Origin: Viscum album
Taxonomy: Eukaryota; Streptophyta; Magnoliopsida; Santalales; Viscaceae
DNA: 64,000 bases
Direction of reading: 5' to 3'
Assembly: GCA_963277665.1 (NCBI GenBank)
Contig: OY728147.1
Span: 1,267,275,424-1,267,339,423, forward strand
In this document: piece after piece, positions 12,712-25,680 of the stretch
How the letters are laid out: each line of letters starts with the position of its first letter
Numbering within the stretch: the stretch's first letter is position 1
Program-made: the position numbers and the translations under genes
The notes under the pieces: model-generated
What the model was told of the DNA's origin: nothing
The model's input: the letters and a program-made list of their open reading frames with translations, nothing else
Database searches by the model: none

Positions 12712-15700
12712 TTAGGAATGTACTAATGGATTGTTTTCCCAAATTCCTTCATCATGATCATTCCTTATGGTAAAAACCATGTCTACAAAATACTCGTCAT
12801 TATTATCTGTTAATCTTTCCATGGAAGTAGGGATCTCACATAAATCAGCATCTTCATCAATTTGATCATCACCAATATATTGTTTTTTTTATTTTAAAAC
12901 AATATACCACTACATATCAGATTGATCAAGGACATAAAAAAAATTTGCATGTGTTTCCATTATAAAAGAATCAGTTGTGTCTTCCAATCTATTCAGATTA
13001 ACAAGTGTCATTCCAAATTCATCATGTTTGACACTATTGTTACTGATAAACCATTTACATTTAAACACTGGAACTTTAATTTTAATGAAATCAACCTCCC
13101 ACATTTCTTAAATGACTTCATAATATTCACTTGATGCATAAATTGGGTTTTTGTCTTTAGAACTCAAAAAATTCATTGCTTCTATAAACACCAATACACC
13201 ACTATTCTGAACTGCACTTCTATTGTCCTGAGATTTCGTATGAAATGTATAGCCATTTATGTCATACCCAGACCATGTTATCACATTTAAACTTGGAACA
13301 CCCACTAACCATGTTAATGTCTCTGATGTATTTGATCTACCAAGCATGGTCATTTTAAACCATGGAAAAAAATTATGCTCATTCAAAATACACATTTCTT
13401 TCTTCTTTGAATGACAATGTTTCAACTCATTAATATGCAATGTTATATATGGTTGAGAATCATTTATGTTATTCAAGATGTATAAATGTACCTTCTTCAT
13501 CTATTCACCTAACAATGATTTGACTTTCAAACCACGAATCTTCGTTCCCCCGTTATTAACTCATTCATGGAGAGATGGAGGAAAACCAATGTGCTTTTCC
13601 ATAGATAAGTAGCTCATAAAAAACTTCACAACCTCCTCATAAATATAATTTTCAATAATGGAGGCTTCAGGTTGATATGGATTCTTAACATACCCCTTCA
13701 ATATATTTATATACCTTTCAAAAGGATACATCCAACATAGATATACAGGTCCACAAAGCATTATTTATCAAACTAGATAAACCATTAAATGCACCATTAT
13801 ATCAAAAAAAGATGGAGAAAAATACATTTCCAATTGAAAAAGTATAGAAATTGCTTAATTTTCCAAAATATCCAAAGTATCCAGATCAATCACCTTATTA
13901 AAATTTAATTGAAAAAATAACACACCTTCATGATAGTCTTTCTGACATGAATGAGAAATATTCCATGCAATGAAACTGGTAGAAGTTGTTTCATCATGAC
14001 GTGACAATCATGAGATTTCATACATGTCAACTTCAAATCCTTCAAAGAGACAAAAAAAATTACATTTTAAGAATAACCCTTCGGCACTTTGATATCATGA
14101 AGATACTAAAAAAGCTAATTGTCTCCCTCTTGGATAATGTATGACAAGCTGGGGGAATAAATGTATGCCCTCCATCAAGAATGGGAGCTAACTCCAAACA
14201 TAATCCCATTGATAGTAAGTCTAATATTGCATTCAACCCATCTTTATTATTTCTTTTAATATCTAACAACATTCCAATCAAATTGTCACAGATATTCTTC
14301 TCCACGTGCATGACATCAATGTTATATTTCACTTCATGGTATCTCCGATATGGTAGCTCAAAAAATATTGATTGTTTCTTCTATATATGTATATCATTAC
14401 CAGATTTATGTGTCATTACCAATGTCACATCAAGGCTTTGCACTCTCTCAAAATACTCATCAGTGGATAAAGGTTTTGGAGAAATATCAAATTCTTGTGA
14501 GCCATTGAATGCCTTTTTTAATCTTCTATAAGAGTGATCTATAGGCATAAACTTTCGATGACCCATGTATACTATTTTCCTCCCATGATGCAATTGACAA
14601 TATGAAGTCTGTTGTTCACAAATTAGACATCCTTTATACCCCTTAACACTGTATCCAGATAAATTTTCATACGCTGGGAAGTCATTTATAGTGAACATAA
14701 TCATTGCATGCAGTTGAAAATATTCCATTTTATAAGAATCATACATCCTAATACCATCCTCCTATAAGGGTTTCAAATCATCAATTAATGGTGACAAGAA
14801 AACATCAATATAATTTTTAGGTTTCTTTGATCCAGAGATCATTAAACACAACATGACATATTTGTGCTTCATAAAAAAATTGGGAGGTAGGTTGTAAATT
14901 ACCAATAAAATAGTCCATGAACTATGTGTGCTATTGAGGCTTCGATATGGATTCATTCTATCCATGAAAAACCCAAGTCTAATATTTATAACTTCATTTC
15001 TGAATGTATGATACTTCTCATCAATTTTCTTCCACTATGGATAATCAGCTGAATGACATATTTTTCCATCACATATCTTCTCATCAGAATGCCATCTTAA
15101 CATTTTTTCATTATTTGAATTAGAAAATAAATGTTTCAAATAAGGAATTATAGGAAGATACCAAAATACCTTGGAGGGGATCTATGTAATCTCTATATCA
15201 ACCTGTTATTTTTCTTTAAACTTATACTGTGATGTCCCACATTTTGGACACTCCAACAGAAATTCATATTTCTTCCTATATATCACACATTCATTCAGAC
15301 AGGCATGTATGTTCTTGTATCCCAATCCCATCAGGCATAATATTTTCTTGGCATTATAATGTGAATATGTAATATCGTTGTCTTTAGGAATAATTTATTT
15401 CAACAATTATAGAAACTTTGTAAAACTCATGTCAATACATCCATGTTTCACCTTCAGTTTAATCAATCTTAACACCAATAATAAAACTGTAAAATCTGTA
15501 CAACCAGGATACAATGGTTTTTCAACATCACCATATAGATGCTCAATTCTCAGTTCTCCCTCAATTTGTTCTGCTTTAATATCATGAAACATTTCTTAAA
15601 TTTTATCAGAGTTACCATCTTGCAAAGCATCATCATCAGTAGATTAGAAATTCTTCCCAATTTCACAATACCAAATCCAAGGTCTATAACTCAGATTAAA

Positions 15701-15856
15701 ACCATGAAAAATTAAATTAACTTTTATCTCTATACTTTTCAACTTGTTCATATTTAAATATTTGAGGCATGGATAGAAAAATATGTCGTTGTTTGGAACA
15801 TTTTATTTAGAAAATTCCAAAAAAGCATCAATACCTTCCTCATATTCATTACTCAT
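12712..15856 (-). pseudogene. CACTA TNP2-type transposase (degenerate)
   Basis: Minus-strand blocks in order from 15856. An N-terminal YEEGIDAFLEF segment is followed by the GY-Cys region CPKCGTSQYKF. Next is INIRLGFFMDRMNPY with SWTILLVIYNLPP and a block IDVFLSPLIDDL (14760-15000). Then INDFPAYENLSGYSVKGYKGC and YMGHRKFMPIDHSYR (14381-14746), the signature IDVMHVEKNICDNLIG (about 14280-14330), and LKSHDCHV-like sequence near 14000. A DUF4216-like end (YDINGYTFHTKSQDN, then VPVFKCKWF and DEFGMTLVNLNRL, 12910-13500) precedes an acidic tail ending at a TAA at 12712. The family cuts and pastes the element. Several stops and frame changes make this copy inactive. Confidence 0.85.
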
Positions 15857-17399
15857 TTGAGGTGTTGTAATCCAACTTCAACTCATTATTACCTATAAAA
15901 AATATCAAAATTATACATCTTGTTAATATAAACCAAGTTTATATTAATATAAAATATTTCATAATTTGAAAGTAACACAATTTTGAAATATAAAACAAAT
16001 ATATGCGTATTTGAAAAATATAATTACAAATTCTACACAATAATAGAAGATAAGTTTAAATATAAATGATAAATCATAAAAATATATACATAGAAATAAT
16101 TTTAAAAATATAGTTAGATAAGCCAGTTTTATGTTTATATGAAATATGCCATAATTTGAAAGTAACACAATTTTGAAATATAAAACAAATATATGTATAT
16201 TTGAAAATTATAATGATATTGTTTTTGATAAATAATATAGAAAACCACTATGTAAAAATAAAAAACCATTCCTTAGTGTGATGTATTATTAACCCATCAC
16301 AACATGAGTTTTGTTACTTAATTTTTTATCCTAATTGTCTAAAATATTAACCTAATAGGTCTTAGGATTGTATTAAATTGAAATATTTTCTTTATTTCAT
16401 GTAATTTTGATGGTCACATTTATGGGTTTTAGCATTCTTATTGGTTTTTTTGTGGAAAATGGTATTGTGGAAAATGGTCTTATGTACATGCCTTAAAAAG
16501 AACTTAGATTTTCTTGGGAAGGTGGTTCAAATATCATATTCAAAGTATGTTGAAAGGTTGTTTTGGGGGCTACTTAGCTAACATGGAATGCCTCAAACCG
16601 GTTCACTTTATAAATAGTAACAAGACTAGTTGGCGGTAAGGCCTTAAGCGAGCCTCCCCATATGCTAGAGGTTGGAGACTAGCAGTGGAAGTTTAATGGT
16701 TGCATGGTTGGAGGAATTTACACTCTAGAATAGTACTAAATATAGTATAATAATAGTAAATGAAAAGTAGTGGAATGTAAAAAAAACTAAGATATAATAA
16801 TAAATATTTAACCAATGCACAAATGATATCATCCGTATATATCCCTTAAGCATAAGAAGTTCTAATGAATTCATTATCAAGATGTTCAAGTGTCGTCTAG
16901 TATCCTAATAATTGTCTCATCCATTTATAACACATCAAGATGCATCAAAAATGTAGATTGGGTTACATGGTATGTATATCTAAATGAAAATACATATTTA
17001 ATTTTATCTCCCTATAATACTTATTAGAAATAAGGTAAGTAACTAAAGGTAAAACATCATTGAATAAAAATTTCAGGATACCAATAATAAAACAATATTA
17101 GGATACTAAACCAACTTCAACAATTAATTGTGAAAGACACAATGAACGAAATTGAAAAATGTAGATTTAGCATCTGCGAATGACCAGTGATAAAACAATA
17201 TCAGGATACTAAACCACCTTCAACAATTAATAGTGAAATACATGATGAACAAAATCACAAAAAGTCAATTTAGGGCATCTGTGAACGACTGACATCGAAG
17301 CGTGTGAGGCTTACTTGAGATTTTCAAGTTGAATAGATAGAGACTGATTCATTATCGCCCTAAAGAAAAATAGTGGAATGACTCGAAACGGAAGTTAAT
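15857..17399. other. 5' non-coding part of the CACTA element with internal duplications
   Basis: No coding signal. It contains a direct repeat of about 90 bp (15935-16027 and 16127-16216, sharing CATAATTTGAAAGTAACAC). A roughly 100-bp near-tandem duplication lies at 17086-17292, sharing GGATACTAAACCA. A patch at about 16580-16760 resembles the left end of the insertion at 40947 (shared order: CCGGTT, then AAGCG, AGAGG and GACTAGCAG). This is upstream of the transposase, so the promoter is expected here, but I cannot place it. Confidence 0.5.
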
Positions 17400-17674
17400 A
17401 AAATTTTTAAATGATTTATTACATCAGTTATTCTATAACTGATGTAAAAAATTGGATTTATCATATCGGTTATTTTATAACCAATGTGATAAAGTGAGAT
17501 ACTTGATTTATCATGTTGGTTATAAAATAACTAATGTGATAAATCAAGATAATTCATTTTTTATGTTAGTTATAATATAAATGATGTGATAAATCAATAT
17601 AAAATGCTTTTCACGTCGGTTATAAATAACTAACGTAAAAAATGCTGACGTGATAAATACTTTTTGTACTAGTG
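17400..17674 (-). repeat. CACTA subterminal inverted-repeat array and terminus
   Basis: Four to five short hairpins follow one another, each built from forms of TTATCATATCGGTTAT and its complement ATAACCAATGTGATAA. The array ends with TTTTTGTACTAGTG at 17661-17674, the complement of the CACTA terminus. Such arrays are the usual binding sites for the element's own proteins. Confidence 0.8.
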
Positions 17675-19250
17675 TTTTCTAAATAAATTCCATCATCTTA
17701 TCCCTCCAATGTATAGTGATGCAACCCAAAGTCTTGATCCATGTAATTACCAAAAAAAATTCAGACCTAAGTTATCAGATAAGTAACCATCTACCTCAAA
17801 CTCTCTTAATCCCAATCTCATCTTAATAGACTTACACATACCCTATGAAGCTACTTTTTTCCCATCCCTAAGTCAAATGTTAAAAAAAATGGTATTTGTA
17901 ATCTTCACGGGTAGTGATCTTAGAAATTGGTTAGAGATGAAGTTGTGACACATGCCACAATCCAATAAAACTAGAAATTGTATTCCCCCTACACTACAAT
18001 CTATTAACATTAATCAATTATTTTCTGTATAATCTTATTATCATATGTAGGAAGTTGTTCCCAGTATATCCATCTCCCAAATTTCTCTAAAATATCCCTC
18101 CTTCTCTATCTTAGTATTTGGTGCATCTGCCTCCTCCCTATTTGGATATACGTACTCCTATAACATAAGCTTGTATCCCCTTTTTGGACATTTATATACT
18201 GGAATAAATTTATATCTATAGGAATAACACATCCCCTTTGTGCACCTCTCTTTATACTTTTCTCGAGCTAAATTTTGGAGTCCCTTATATTTTTTTTTAG
18301 CTCCATTCTTCCACTCACATTCCCTATTTTATTCAATCTATACAAATCTCAACATATTTTTATTTCAGATTCTTACCTATATCTCTACTATAATGGCACA
18401 CCTATGACTGTTTGATGGCTCCCTTCACTTTTATTTCCCTTTCAACTCTTCTTTTCAAATTCAACAACCTATCCTTAGTCTACAGATCATGCATTAATAT
18501 GGTACTACTATAGGCTCATGTACCACTTATCTGTGATATTTGTAATTCACAACATCACTCATTCAAATTCATCTATGTATATATCTATTGTCTCAATCTT
18601 CCAACATCCTTTCAGATACATCATAGGATATTCTTACATTTCATTTTTGAATCGAGATAGAATCTCCTCCTTAAGTTATTTTCATGTAATAACCAACTTA
18701 ATAAACTTCAATGTTATCATCCATTACTATACCAAGCCTTTTGTGCACTATTGCACAAATGGAACCTTTATATTCTCCCTTGTCTTATGAATATAAAAAT
18801 ACATATCTGCTCTAGAAATCCACAATACCATATCCTCTCCCACAAAATTTAGCATCTCAACATGATTTTTGAAGAAATTTATTCCTTCTATATTATCTTA
18901 TCGTTATGCTTGTTTGGATGTTTTATTCATTCCTCCACATTTTTCATGTTTTTTCACTCATAATTTCCTTCATCTACCTTCATGTTTCTTCTATCTTCCT
19001 CTATAACAATGGATTTCTCCCTCTTTCTGGTGTAGAGATCTCCTCTTGCACCTAGCAAAACTGAATTATCATTTCCTTCATATCATGCATCATAGTCGAC
19101 AAATCAATTACATTTGTATCCAAATTCACAACATATGTTTTCACATTCACCACTCTTGTCTCTATTATTTTAAATATTCAGGTACTATAATTAGTATCTC
19201 AATTAAATCATTAATGATACAAGAAGAAAATTTACCTAAATAAATTATTT
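17675..19250 (-). pseudogene. Ty3/gypsy gag-protease relic
   Basis: Heavily mutated. On the minus strand a gag-like zinc region reads KGMCYSYRYKFIPVYKC near 18187-18250, matching the chromovirus pattern C-x2-C...GHKC with Cys and His losses. Downstream (towards 17690) are traces of a protease-like segment. Upstream (to about 19250) are gag-like pieces with charged helices. The CACTA terminus at 17674 cuts directly into this relic, so the CACTA element probably inserted here, and the rest of the gypsy copy would lie left of the window. Confidence 0.55.
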
Positions 19251-19840
19251 CTATTGTTCATATTCAATATTTATGGAAATCACTCTAGGGAGTCCCTCAC
19301 TCCACAGGTCGAGGTAGTTTTTCATTACTAGATAAATATTTGAACATCCCCCAATGACTCCCCCCTGAATATTAATACCTCCCTATACTAACATCAATTT
19401 ATAGATATTTAAAATACCACCCCTATAAGTAAATAATTCCCAACTGAATACAACCTCATTAATGACCTCCCCTCCTATTATAGGTAAACAATAGTGGAGG
19501 TTGGGAATTCTCTACTAGCCTACTGCCAGTTGGATCTCCTTTGTTCCTATAAATGGGAATGAGAATGTTGTGGTTGATTTTTTATTTATAATATATTCTC
19601 TTATTACTTATTTGAATGTTATAATACTTGGTTTTAAAATGTTTATTAACATGTATGAAAATGATTTTGATTTTTCCAAAACTTCATAGTAATTATGTGA
19701 AAAGCATGGATAAGTTTTTTTTTCATGAATGATTATTTCGTTTTTTTTAGAATTAATTATTATATCTATTTTGCGTCATACATGAATCAATTTCTTAAGA
19801 AACTCGTGGTGGTAGATTAAGGGGACAATTTCGGTTTTAA
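19251..19840. other. AT-rich spacer, nothing recognised
   Basis: No domain, repeat or RNA gene seen. Stops occur in all frames. Confidence 0.5.
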
Positions 19841-20960
19841 AAGATGTATATGTATTGTGTGAACATTTTTAGTGGCCTTTCATTCATAGGGATATTATTA
19901 TTATTTTTGGAAGGTGCGATGTCTATAAAAATACAAAGTCTAAAGTCCTCTAATAGGATTATACACTCCTTTACCTACTCTATCTGATCCTTGTGCTAAA
20001 ATTTCAATGGATTTAGTGTTAGTATTTCCTATAAAATAATCATAAAAGGATATCACCTTTGTATCAAAAAAGTTTAGTAAAATGAATCATTTTATTGTTT
20101 TCTCTAAAACCAATGATGCAATTCATATCTCTGGTTTATTTTTTAAGGAAATTCTTAGGTTCCATGGATTACCCAATCCATTATGAATGGTATGAATGTC
20201 AAATTCTCCACCACTATAAACCCAAAAACAAATGGGAAAGTTGAAATGGTTGGTAGGAAGCTTTCTCAATTGTTGTGTGTCATCCTTATAAAAAACTAAA
20301 AAACATTGGGAAATATGTTTACCTTATATTAATCTTTCTTATAATCAAGTGATTTATTCTAAGATTAATTTTTTCCTTTTTGAAGATGTGTATAGTTTTA
20401 ACCCATTTACTTTACAGGATATTATACATTTTCCTACTAATTAGTTTTCAAATCATAAAGGTGTGAAAAAAAACAAATTATATGCATAAGTTTCACATAA
20501 AAGTAAAGTTCAACATTGAGAAAAAGAATAAAGAATTTTTTAAACATACTAACAGTGCTTGATGAAAGATTTTGTTTTAGCCTATAGAATTAGGTTGGGT
20601 GCACTTAAAAAGGGATAGGTTCATGGAGTAAAGGAAATCAAAAATTCATCCACAAAGAGATGGTTATTTTTCAAATTTTAAAAAGGATAAATAATAATAC
20701 CTACAATATCAATAGGTATGAAAACATCATTGTTGCCTTTATTTTTGTTGACCACTCTCTTTCAATTTTTGAATTTGATGAAAAATTATTTTGAGTATAG
20801 AGAGGATTAAAAAATCATAGCACACATAGTAATCTTCAAAAAATAACACTCATAAATTCAAAAAACTCATTACAAGGAATTAAAGGTCCAATTACAAGAG
20901 TAAGGACTAAAAATGAAAGTGATTTTACATGGAATAATTATGAATTTTTTTGTGAAGTCT
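19841..20960 (+). pseudogene. Ty3/gypsy integrase relic
   Basis: Plus-strand pieces run in integrase order. First is a CEHF...WPF zinc-domain remnant (about 19855-19900), then a GLYTPLP-like linker and ISMDLVLVFP containing the first Asp (about 19950-20030). KKFSKMNHFIVFSKTNDA and FFKEILRFHGLPNP follow (20060-20190). A deletion removes the SD-G core and much of the second-Asp region. Then come LSQLLCVI-like and ATNFFLFEDVY-like traces (20250-20400) and a C-terminal RFMEKGNQKFIHKEM segment with GPITRVRTKN (20610-20920). The orientation is opposite to the gag relic at 17675-19250, so they are separate copies. A possible 3' LTR of this copy may follow (a TATA-like ATATAAATAAG near 21280). Confidence 0.65.
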
Positions 20961-22934
20961 GGCACTTTGACTTGCATAAATTGTTCAAGCCTAAAATTAC
21001 TTTATGCATACCCATACGTGACTCTAAAATTTTAACCTAAATGGTACTATGAATTTTCAAGTCTAATCACACCAAAGATTTTTCAAATTCAAGGCCGGAA
21101 TCATAAATTAAAATATGGTAGGATAGTTGTCTCTAATATCATCAGTATATACAAAAAATTAAAATCTATTGGGATAGTTATTTCTAATGTCAAGAATAAA
21201 TGCATGAAAATCAAAAATTTCAGTTTAGGATTTGTATTTTTAGAGAAATAGATGATTTATTATTGTTTCACCCCTTAGGATATAAATAAGATCACTCATT
21301 ATTCTTAGAGAAAAAAATCTCTTTATGTTCTACCCAGAAAAAATATCTTCTCTCTCTTATTTTATCATCCTTATTCAATTTTACTATTTTCTTGTTGGAT
21401 GTTATGAGCTTGGGACTTCATCACTGGATAAGGTTAAATTTTCTCATGGGACTTAGTTCATATATCATGAATGAAGAGAGGTCAACACTTATATGTGCTT
21501 TTTTATTGTCAAAATATAAAAAAAAATAAGATTAATATCTCCCAAAAGGAAAAGAGAACATGTATAATTTGAATATTTTCATTAAATATGAAATCATTTA
21601 AAAAATAGAGTGTTTGGGTGCATTTAGATTTATTTTAGTTTTTATTTATATAAAATGTTTTATTGAATTTTTATTAATGTGAGAGAATCTGATATACTAA
21701 TGTTATTATTGAATTAAATCCAATCTAATTTTAGGAATGAAAAATCAACTAATATTTTTTTAATAAATGTTTATTATTTAAACAAAATCTCATATGTTCA
21801 TTGATATGTTATCTTTAAATGGAATCCCATGAAAACTATAATAATTAAATAAATTATTATTGAGATTTATTGTTGAAACATCTTTCACCTCAATATGTCC
21901 CTCTAAATGGTATGAATAACTTTTAAGTTTGTCTTATTACAAAGCATGGGACCACAACTCTTATAGGATTTTTTCGATGTATTATTTTCTAGTTTAATTT
22001 TTTATTTTGTTTCATTGTGCCACGTTAGTAAAGAAAACCATTTAAAGGAGAATTAAAAATTAAATGGTGAAAAAAAAATTGAAGAAGAAGAATTCCATCA
22101 TCTAAGGAAATCTAGGTCAAACAAATGGGGAAAGGGAGAAGAGTCAAGGTTAAATTTTTCAGGGGTATAAGAGTAATTTCACATTTTTTAAAAATATAGG
22201 TAGGTCACACAGTTTGAAAAATCATGCATTAACCTTGCAGGTGCTACTGGATTAAACTCCCAATGTAAAATTCATTTCTATGGTTTGGCTACATGATTTC
22301 TATTAACTATGCATTAACCCTGCAGGTTGCTCATATACACCAAACTAAGTCACATGGTTTTTCTGGAATGGTTTGAAAAACCATGAACCAACTATGAAAA
22401 CTTCACTGGAAGGAACCTCTTGAAGGTTCTAGGGTGTAGTGGAAGCAATTGGGGCCATGTCCAATAATGTAATTTTTGTTAACTTCTTTATATTTATCCT
22501 CAAAAGTAGACAAAATAAACCCCATAATTCCTATAGATAGGATCATCATATATAATTTATAATTAATTTATGTAGAGATTAAGAATTACCTTATCTTATA
22601 ATTCTTTATTCAATTTTGATTTGGTTGACCACTTCTTATTGTATTGTCATTATTAATAAGGATACAATGTAAAACCCATCTATCAATGATTCATATATGA
22701 TTTAAAACCTTAGGATGATGTTTTCAAATCACTAGGTGTTAGCACAATGAATACAGATCACTTGTGACATCTACCTTGATCAAGTGCATAGTTTAGGGTT
22801 GTATAGCAGAACCATACCATGTAGTTTAACATCATATGGTATGGATTCTCATGTTATGAAAGGAGCATCAATGAGGTATTGTGTGTGGATTACACATCAA
22901 TTTTCCTATATGGTGTACATAAATAGGAAGGGTA
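20961..22934. other. AT-rich region, no gene recognised
   Basis: Stops in all frames. The stretch 20961-21500 may be the eroded 3' LTR of the integrase relic to its left (TATA-like site near 21280, then a CT-rich stretch). Nothing else could be assigned. Confidence 0.4.
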
Positions 22935-23070
22935 TGTGTGGGACTTATGCAAGGGTTGTCCAAAGGGTGCACAGGAAATGGGAGAGCATGAGTAGGGCTT
23001 ATGCATGTGCTACTTAGAGGGTGAATAGGAACTGAGAGAGAATGAGTGGGTCTTATTCATGTGCTTACCA
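22935..23070 (+). repeat. Short imperfect tandem repeat, about 55 bp, 2.5 copies
   Basis: Successive copies share GTGGGACTTATGCA/GTAGGGCTTATGCA/GTGGGTCTTATTCA, each followed by a similar GGGTG...AGGAA...GAGAG tail. No coding role is evident. Confidence 0.6.
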
Positions 23071-23790
23071 TCTCTTATTCAATGTAGATAGTATGGGTAA
23101 AATGGGGCCTATTATTAGAAGCAGCGGGCATGTATGATTCCCAACCTATGTCTAATTCAAATGGGATGGACATGAAGGGTGTCGATACTGGTAGTACATA
23201 TGGAATTTGGACCATTTAAGGGTGGGTTAGGAAGATGATATACCCATGAGTCCTTAAATTCCATGAAACTATGCTTGGTGAATGGAGGACTTCAAATGGG
23301 TTTAGGATGTGAGTTTTGTGCAAGTTGGATGACGTGTAAAACCATGATTTATTCATTGCATGGACCCTTGTGTGAACTCATTTTCTTCATAGAAGGTAAT
23401 TTCGATAGAACATCTCTAGTATAATATAATTCATTGAATAACTTATGTAAGGTAATTCGTATAAGGTTTTAAACTTTTGGGATCCATGGTGGTCTCATGT
23501 TACGCGAGTCTGCGTAAGAAAGAGTTGGGTGATCTAAGATCAGTAACCCTTAAACTTTCAAAGGTCTGCCCATAAATTTAGGAGTTATGGGGTATTTATA
23601 ATTCCTTCAATTCACAAAAGTGGTGAGAATCATGGGATACTTTTATGATTGTGAAAGTCTAAATTTTTATGGTGCTTCGAGAATCGGATCACACAACTAT
23701 GAGCTGTACAAAAACTTTCCCTTTGCCTCCAATTTTCCTAGTTTTCCTAGTTTTCTTCTCAAATACTCTTAGATGTGATTTTTAGTGTTA
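23071..23790. other. No gene recognised; upstream of a copia relic
   Basis: No domain visible. It may be an eroded part of the copia element that becomes recognisable at about 23800. Confidence 0.35.
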
Positions 23791-25680
23791 AAAATATTCT
23801 TGAGATGGTATTTGATTTGGTTCCAAAAAAAGTGTTTTTGAAGAAAAACCAACCCAAGTTATATAAGAACCTTGAAGACCTAATAGGATTCATAAAGTGC
23901 ATGAGAGATATAGATTTTTTATGGAAAATGGTGATGACTTAATATTTATAGATGATGAACCTAATACCTAAAGAGAGCCCATTTAGATTTTTTATACCAA
24001 GAAATGGAAAAAAATCCATGAAATCAAAGATAGACTTCATATACACTAACCAAGTCTGTAACTTTGTGAATGCACCTAAATATGTGAGATCCATAGGGCG
24101 TAATTGGGTTTTGTGAAAGAAAACTAACTTGTATGATTGATTCTCTACCTATGAAGCTAATCTGGTGTAAAAGGATTATAAAAAAATCATGGTATTTTCT
24201 ATGAAGAAACCTTTTCTCTAGTTTCAATTATAAATTCTTGAACCCGAATAGCCCAAAGGCCTTCTTTTTTTTATTTTGGATAATCCCCCTTTTTAATTAG
24301 GATGAGGGGGAACCCTTACATGACCTGTAGGCCCAGTGGCATAAGGCTCATTACATGACCTAAAGGCCCAGAGGCATAATGCCTAATACATGACCTGAAG
24401 GCCCAACCCACTAGAACTGCCCCTCCCCAGCATCTGTATCAAAATTTATTTCCATAATTGGAATTTAATAAAGGACATTTATATAATATAGATCAAATTT
24501 TTTTAAGTGAAAATGAACATTCTAAAGTTTGCAAGCTAAAACGGTCCATTTATGGATTAAAGAATGTTTCTTGAAGTTGGAATACTCGGTTTGATGATTC
24601 AATTAAAGAGTTTTATTTCATCAAGAATATTGATGATTATTATGTATATAACTAGATTAGCGGGAGTGTTTTATTATTTATAATGTTGTATGTGGGTTAC
24701 ATACTCCTTTTCATAAATAATATATTGATTTTACATTTTTCAAAGGTATGGTCAGGAAAATGCTTCTCAGTGAAAAACATGGGTGCAGAATCCTGTATAA
24801 TGGATATGAATATTTATAGAGATATAGTGATGAGGCTACTTAAACTGAGTCAAAACACATATATTAGTAAATTGCTAAAGTGGTTTAATATAGAGAACTC
24901 CAAAAAGGGATCTTTACCAATGTTTCATGGCATGAGTCTTAGGAAGATTCAAGATCCTTCTAAAGAGTTATAGAGGATGTATAAAATTCATTATACATCT
25001 GCCACAGGTTCTATCATGTATTCCAAGTTTTGGACTTGACTTGATGTCATTTATTCTTTGAGAATAACAAGAATATAACTATCCAATCCTGGTGAGTCAC
25101 TGGATTTCTATCAATAATATCCTTAAGTGCTTAAGAATAAGTAAGGATATGTTCTTGGTCCTTGGAGGGGAAGATGATCTCATTGTAAGAGTTTACACTA
25201 ATTCTAGTTTCCAATATGAAAAAGATGATATGAGATATTAATATAATTTCATGTTTCCCTAAATATTAGAGCTATCAGTTGGAAGAGCTCTAAACAATCC
25301 ATCATAGCAGACTTGACGACAAAGTTAGTGAACATCACTGAATTAAATGTTATGAAGCCAGTTGTTTGGATCAAGAAATTTATTATAAAACTTGGAGATG
25401 TTTCTATAATTTAGGGAGAAATTGATCTTTACTGTGATAACAAAATAGATATTTCTCAGGCTAAGGAACATCAGTATCACCAAAGAACCAAATAAATGCT
25501 TCGCAAATACCATCACATTCAATATATCATTTAGAGGGGAAATGTAAACATCTATGGGGTGGTTATATAGGAGAATAGCGTAGATCTATTGAAAAATACA
25601 TTAATACAGCAAAATCATGAGCGCCATGTGAAGTCTCTTGGTATTAGATACATGAGATACTAGATGTAATGATTTTTTCA
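23791..25680 (+). pseudogene. Ty1/copia reverse transcriptase-RNase H relic
   Basis: Plus-strand blocks appear in copia order. First is the integrase-RT linker (HERYRFFMENGDDLIF, about 23900-23960). RT starts with IHEIKDR...YTNQV (24000-24060). After an interruption by a short repeat (24316-24415), KLKRSIYGLK-like sequence follows (about 24530-24560), then a YVDD-box region degraded to LYVGYILLFINN (24690-24725). FSVKNMGAESCIMDMNIYRD and LSQNTYISKLLKWFN (24745-24900) come next. RNase H shows SWKSSKQSIIAD, VWIKKFI, LYCDN and AKEHQYHQRTK (25270-25500), and a tail with ERHVKSLGIRYM (25620-25660). The YVDD to YVGY change removes both catalytic Asp. Several stops make it inactive. Confidence 0.8.
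24316..24415 (+). repeat. 35-bp tandem repeat, three copies
   Basis: Units start at 24316, 24351 and 24386 with TACATGACCTGAAGGCCCA-like sequence. The block interrupts the copia RT relic between two parts of its RT domain, so it arrived after, or expanded within, that copy. Confidence 0.75.

Larger units (their letters stand above)
1..17674 (-). mobile_element. CACTA (En/Spm) DNA transposon, interrupted; left end outside window
   Basis: The right end, read on the minus strand, starts with CACTAGTACAAAAAG at 17674, a typical CACTA terminus. It is followed inward by an array of subterminal inverted repeats (17400-17660). Two CACTA genes are recognisable on the minus strand in the usual order: a TNP2-type transposase (12712-15856), then a second protein of Transposase_24 type (12212 down to about 490). 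The second gene is split by an Athila-like element at 2160-12114. Removing that element leaves at least 7.7 kb of CACTA sequence. The other terminus is not reached, so the TSD (3 bp in this superfamily) cannot be checked. Both genes carry stops, so this copy is probably not autonomous. Confidence 0.85.

Noticed and set aside
13108..13500. 130-codon minus frame as a stand-alone host gene
   Set aside because: It carries the DUF4216-like block that belongs to the C-terminal part of CACTA TNP2-type genes and is in line with the transposase upstream.
17400..17660. Hairpin series as a small-RNA or tRNA cluster
   Set aside because: The hairpins are subterminal repeats leading up to a CACTA terminus; no cloverleaf or pol III boxes are seen.
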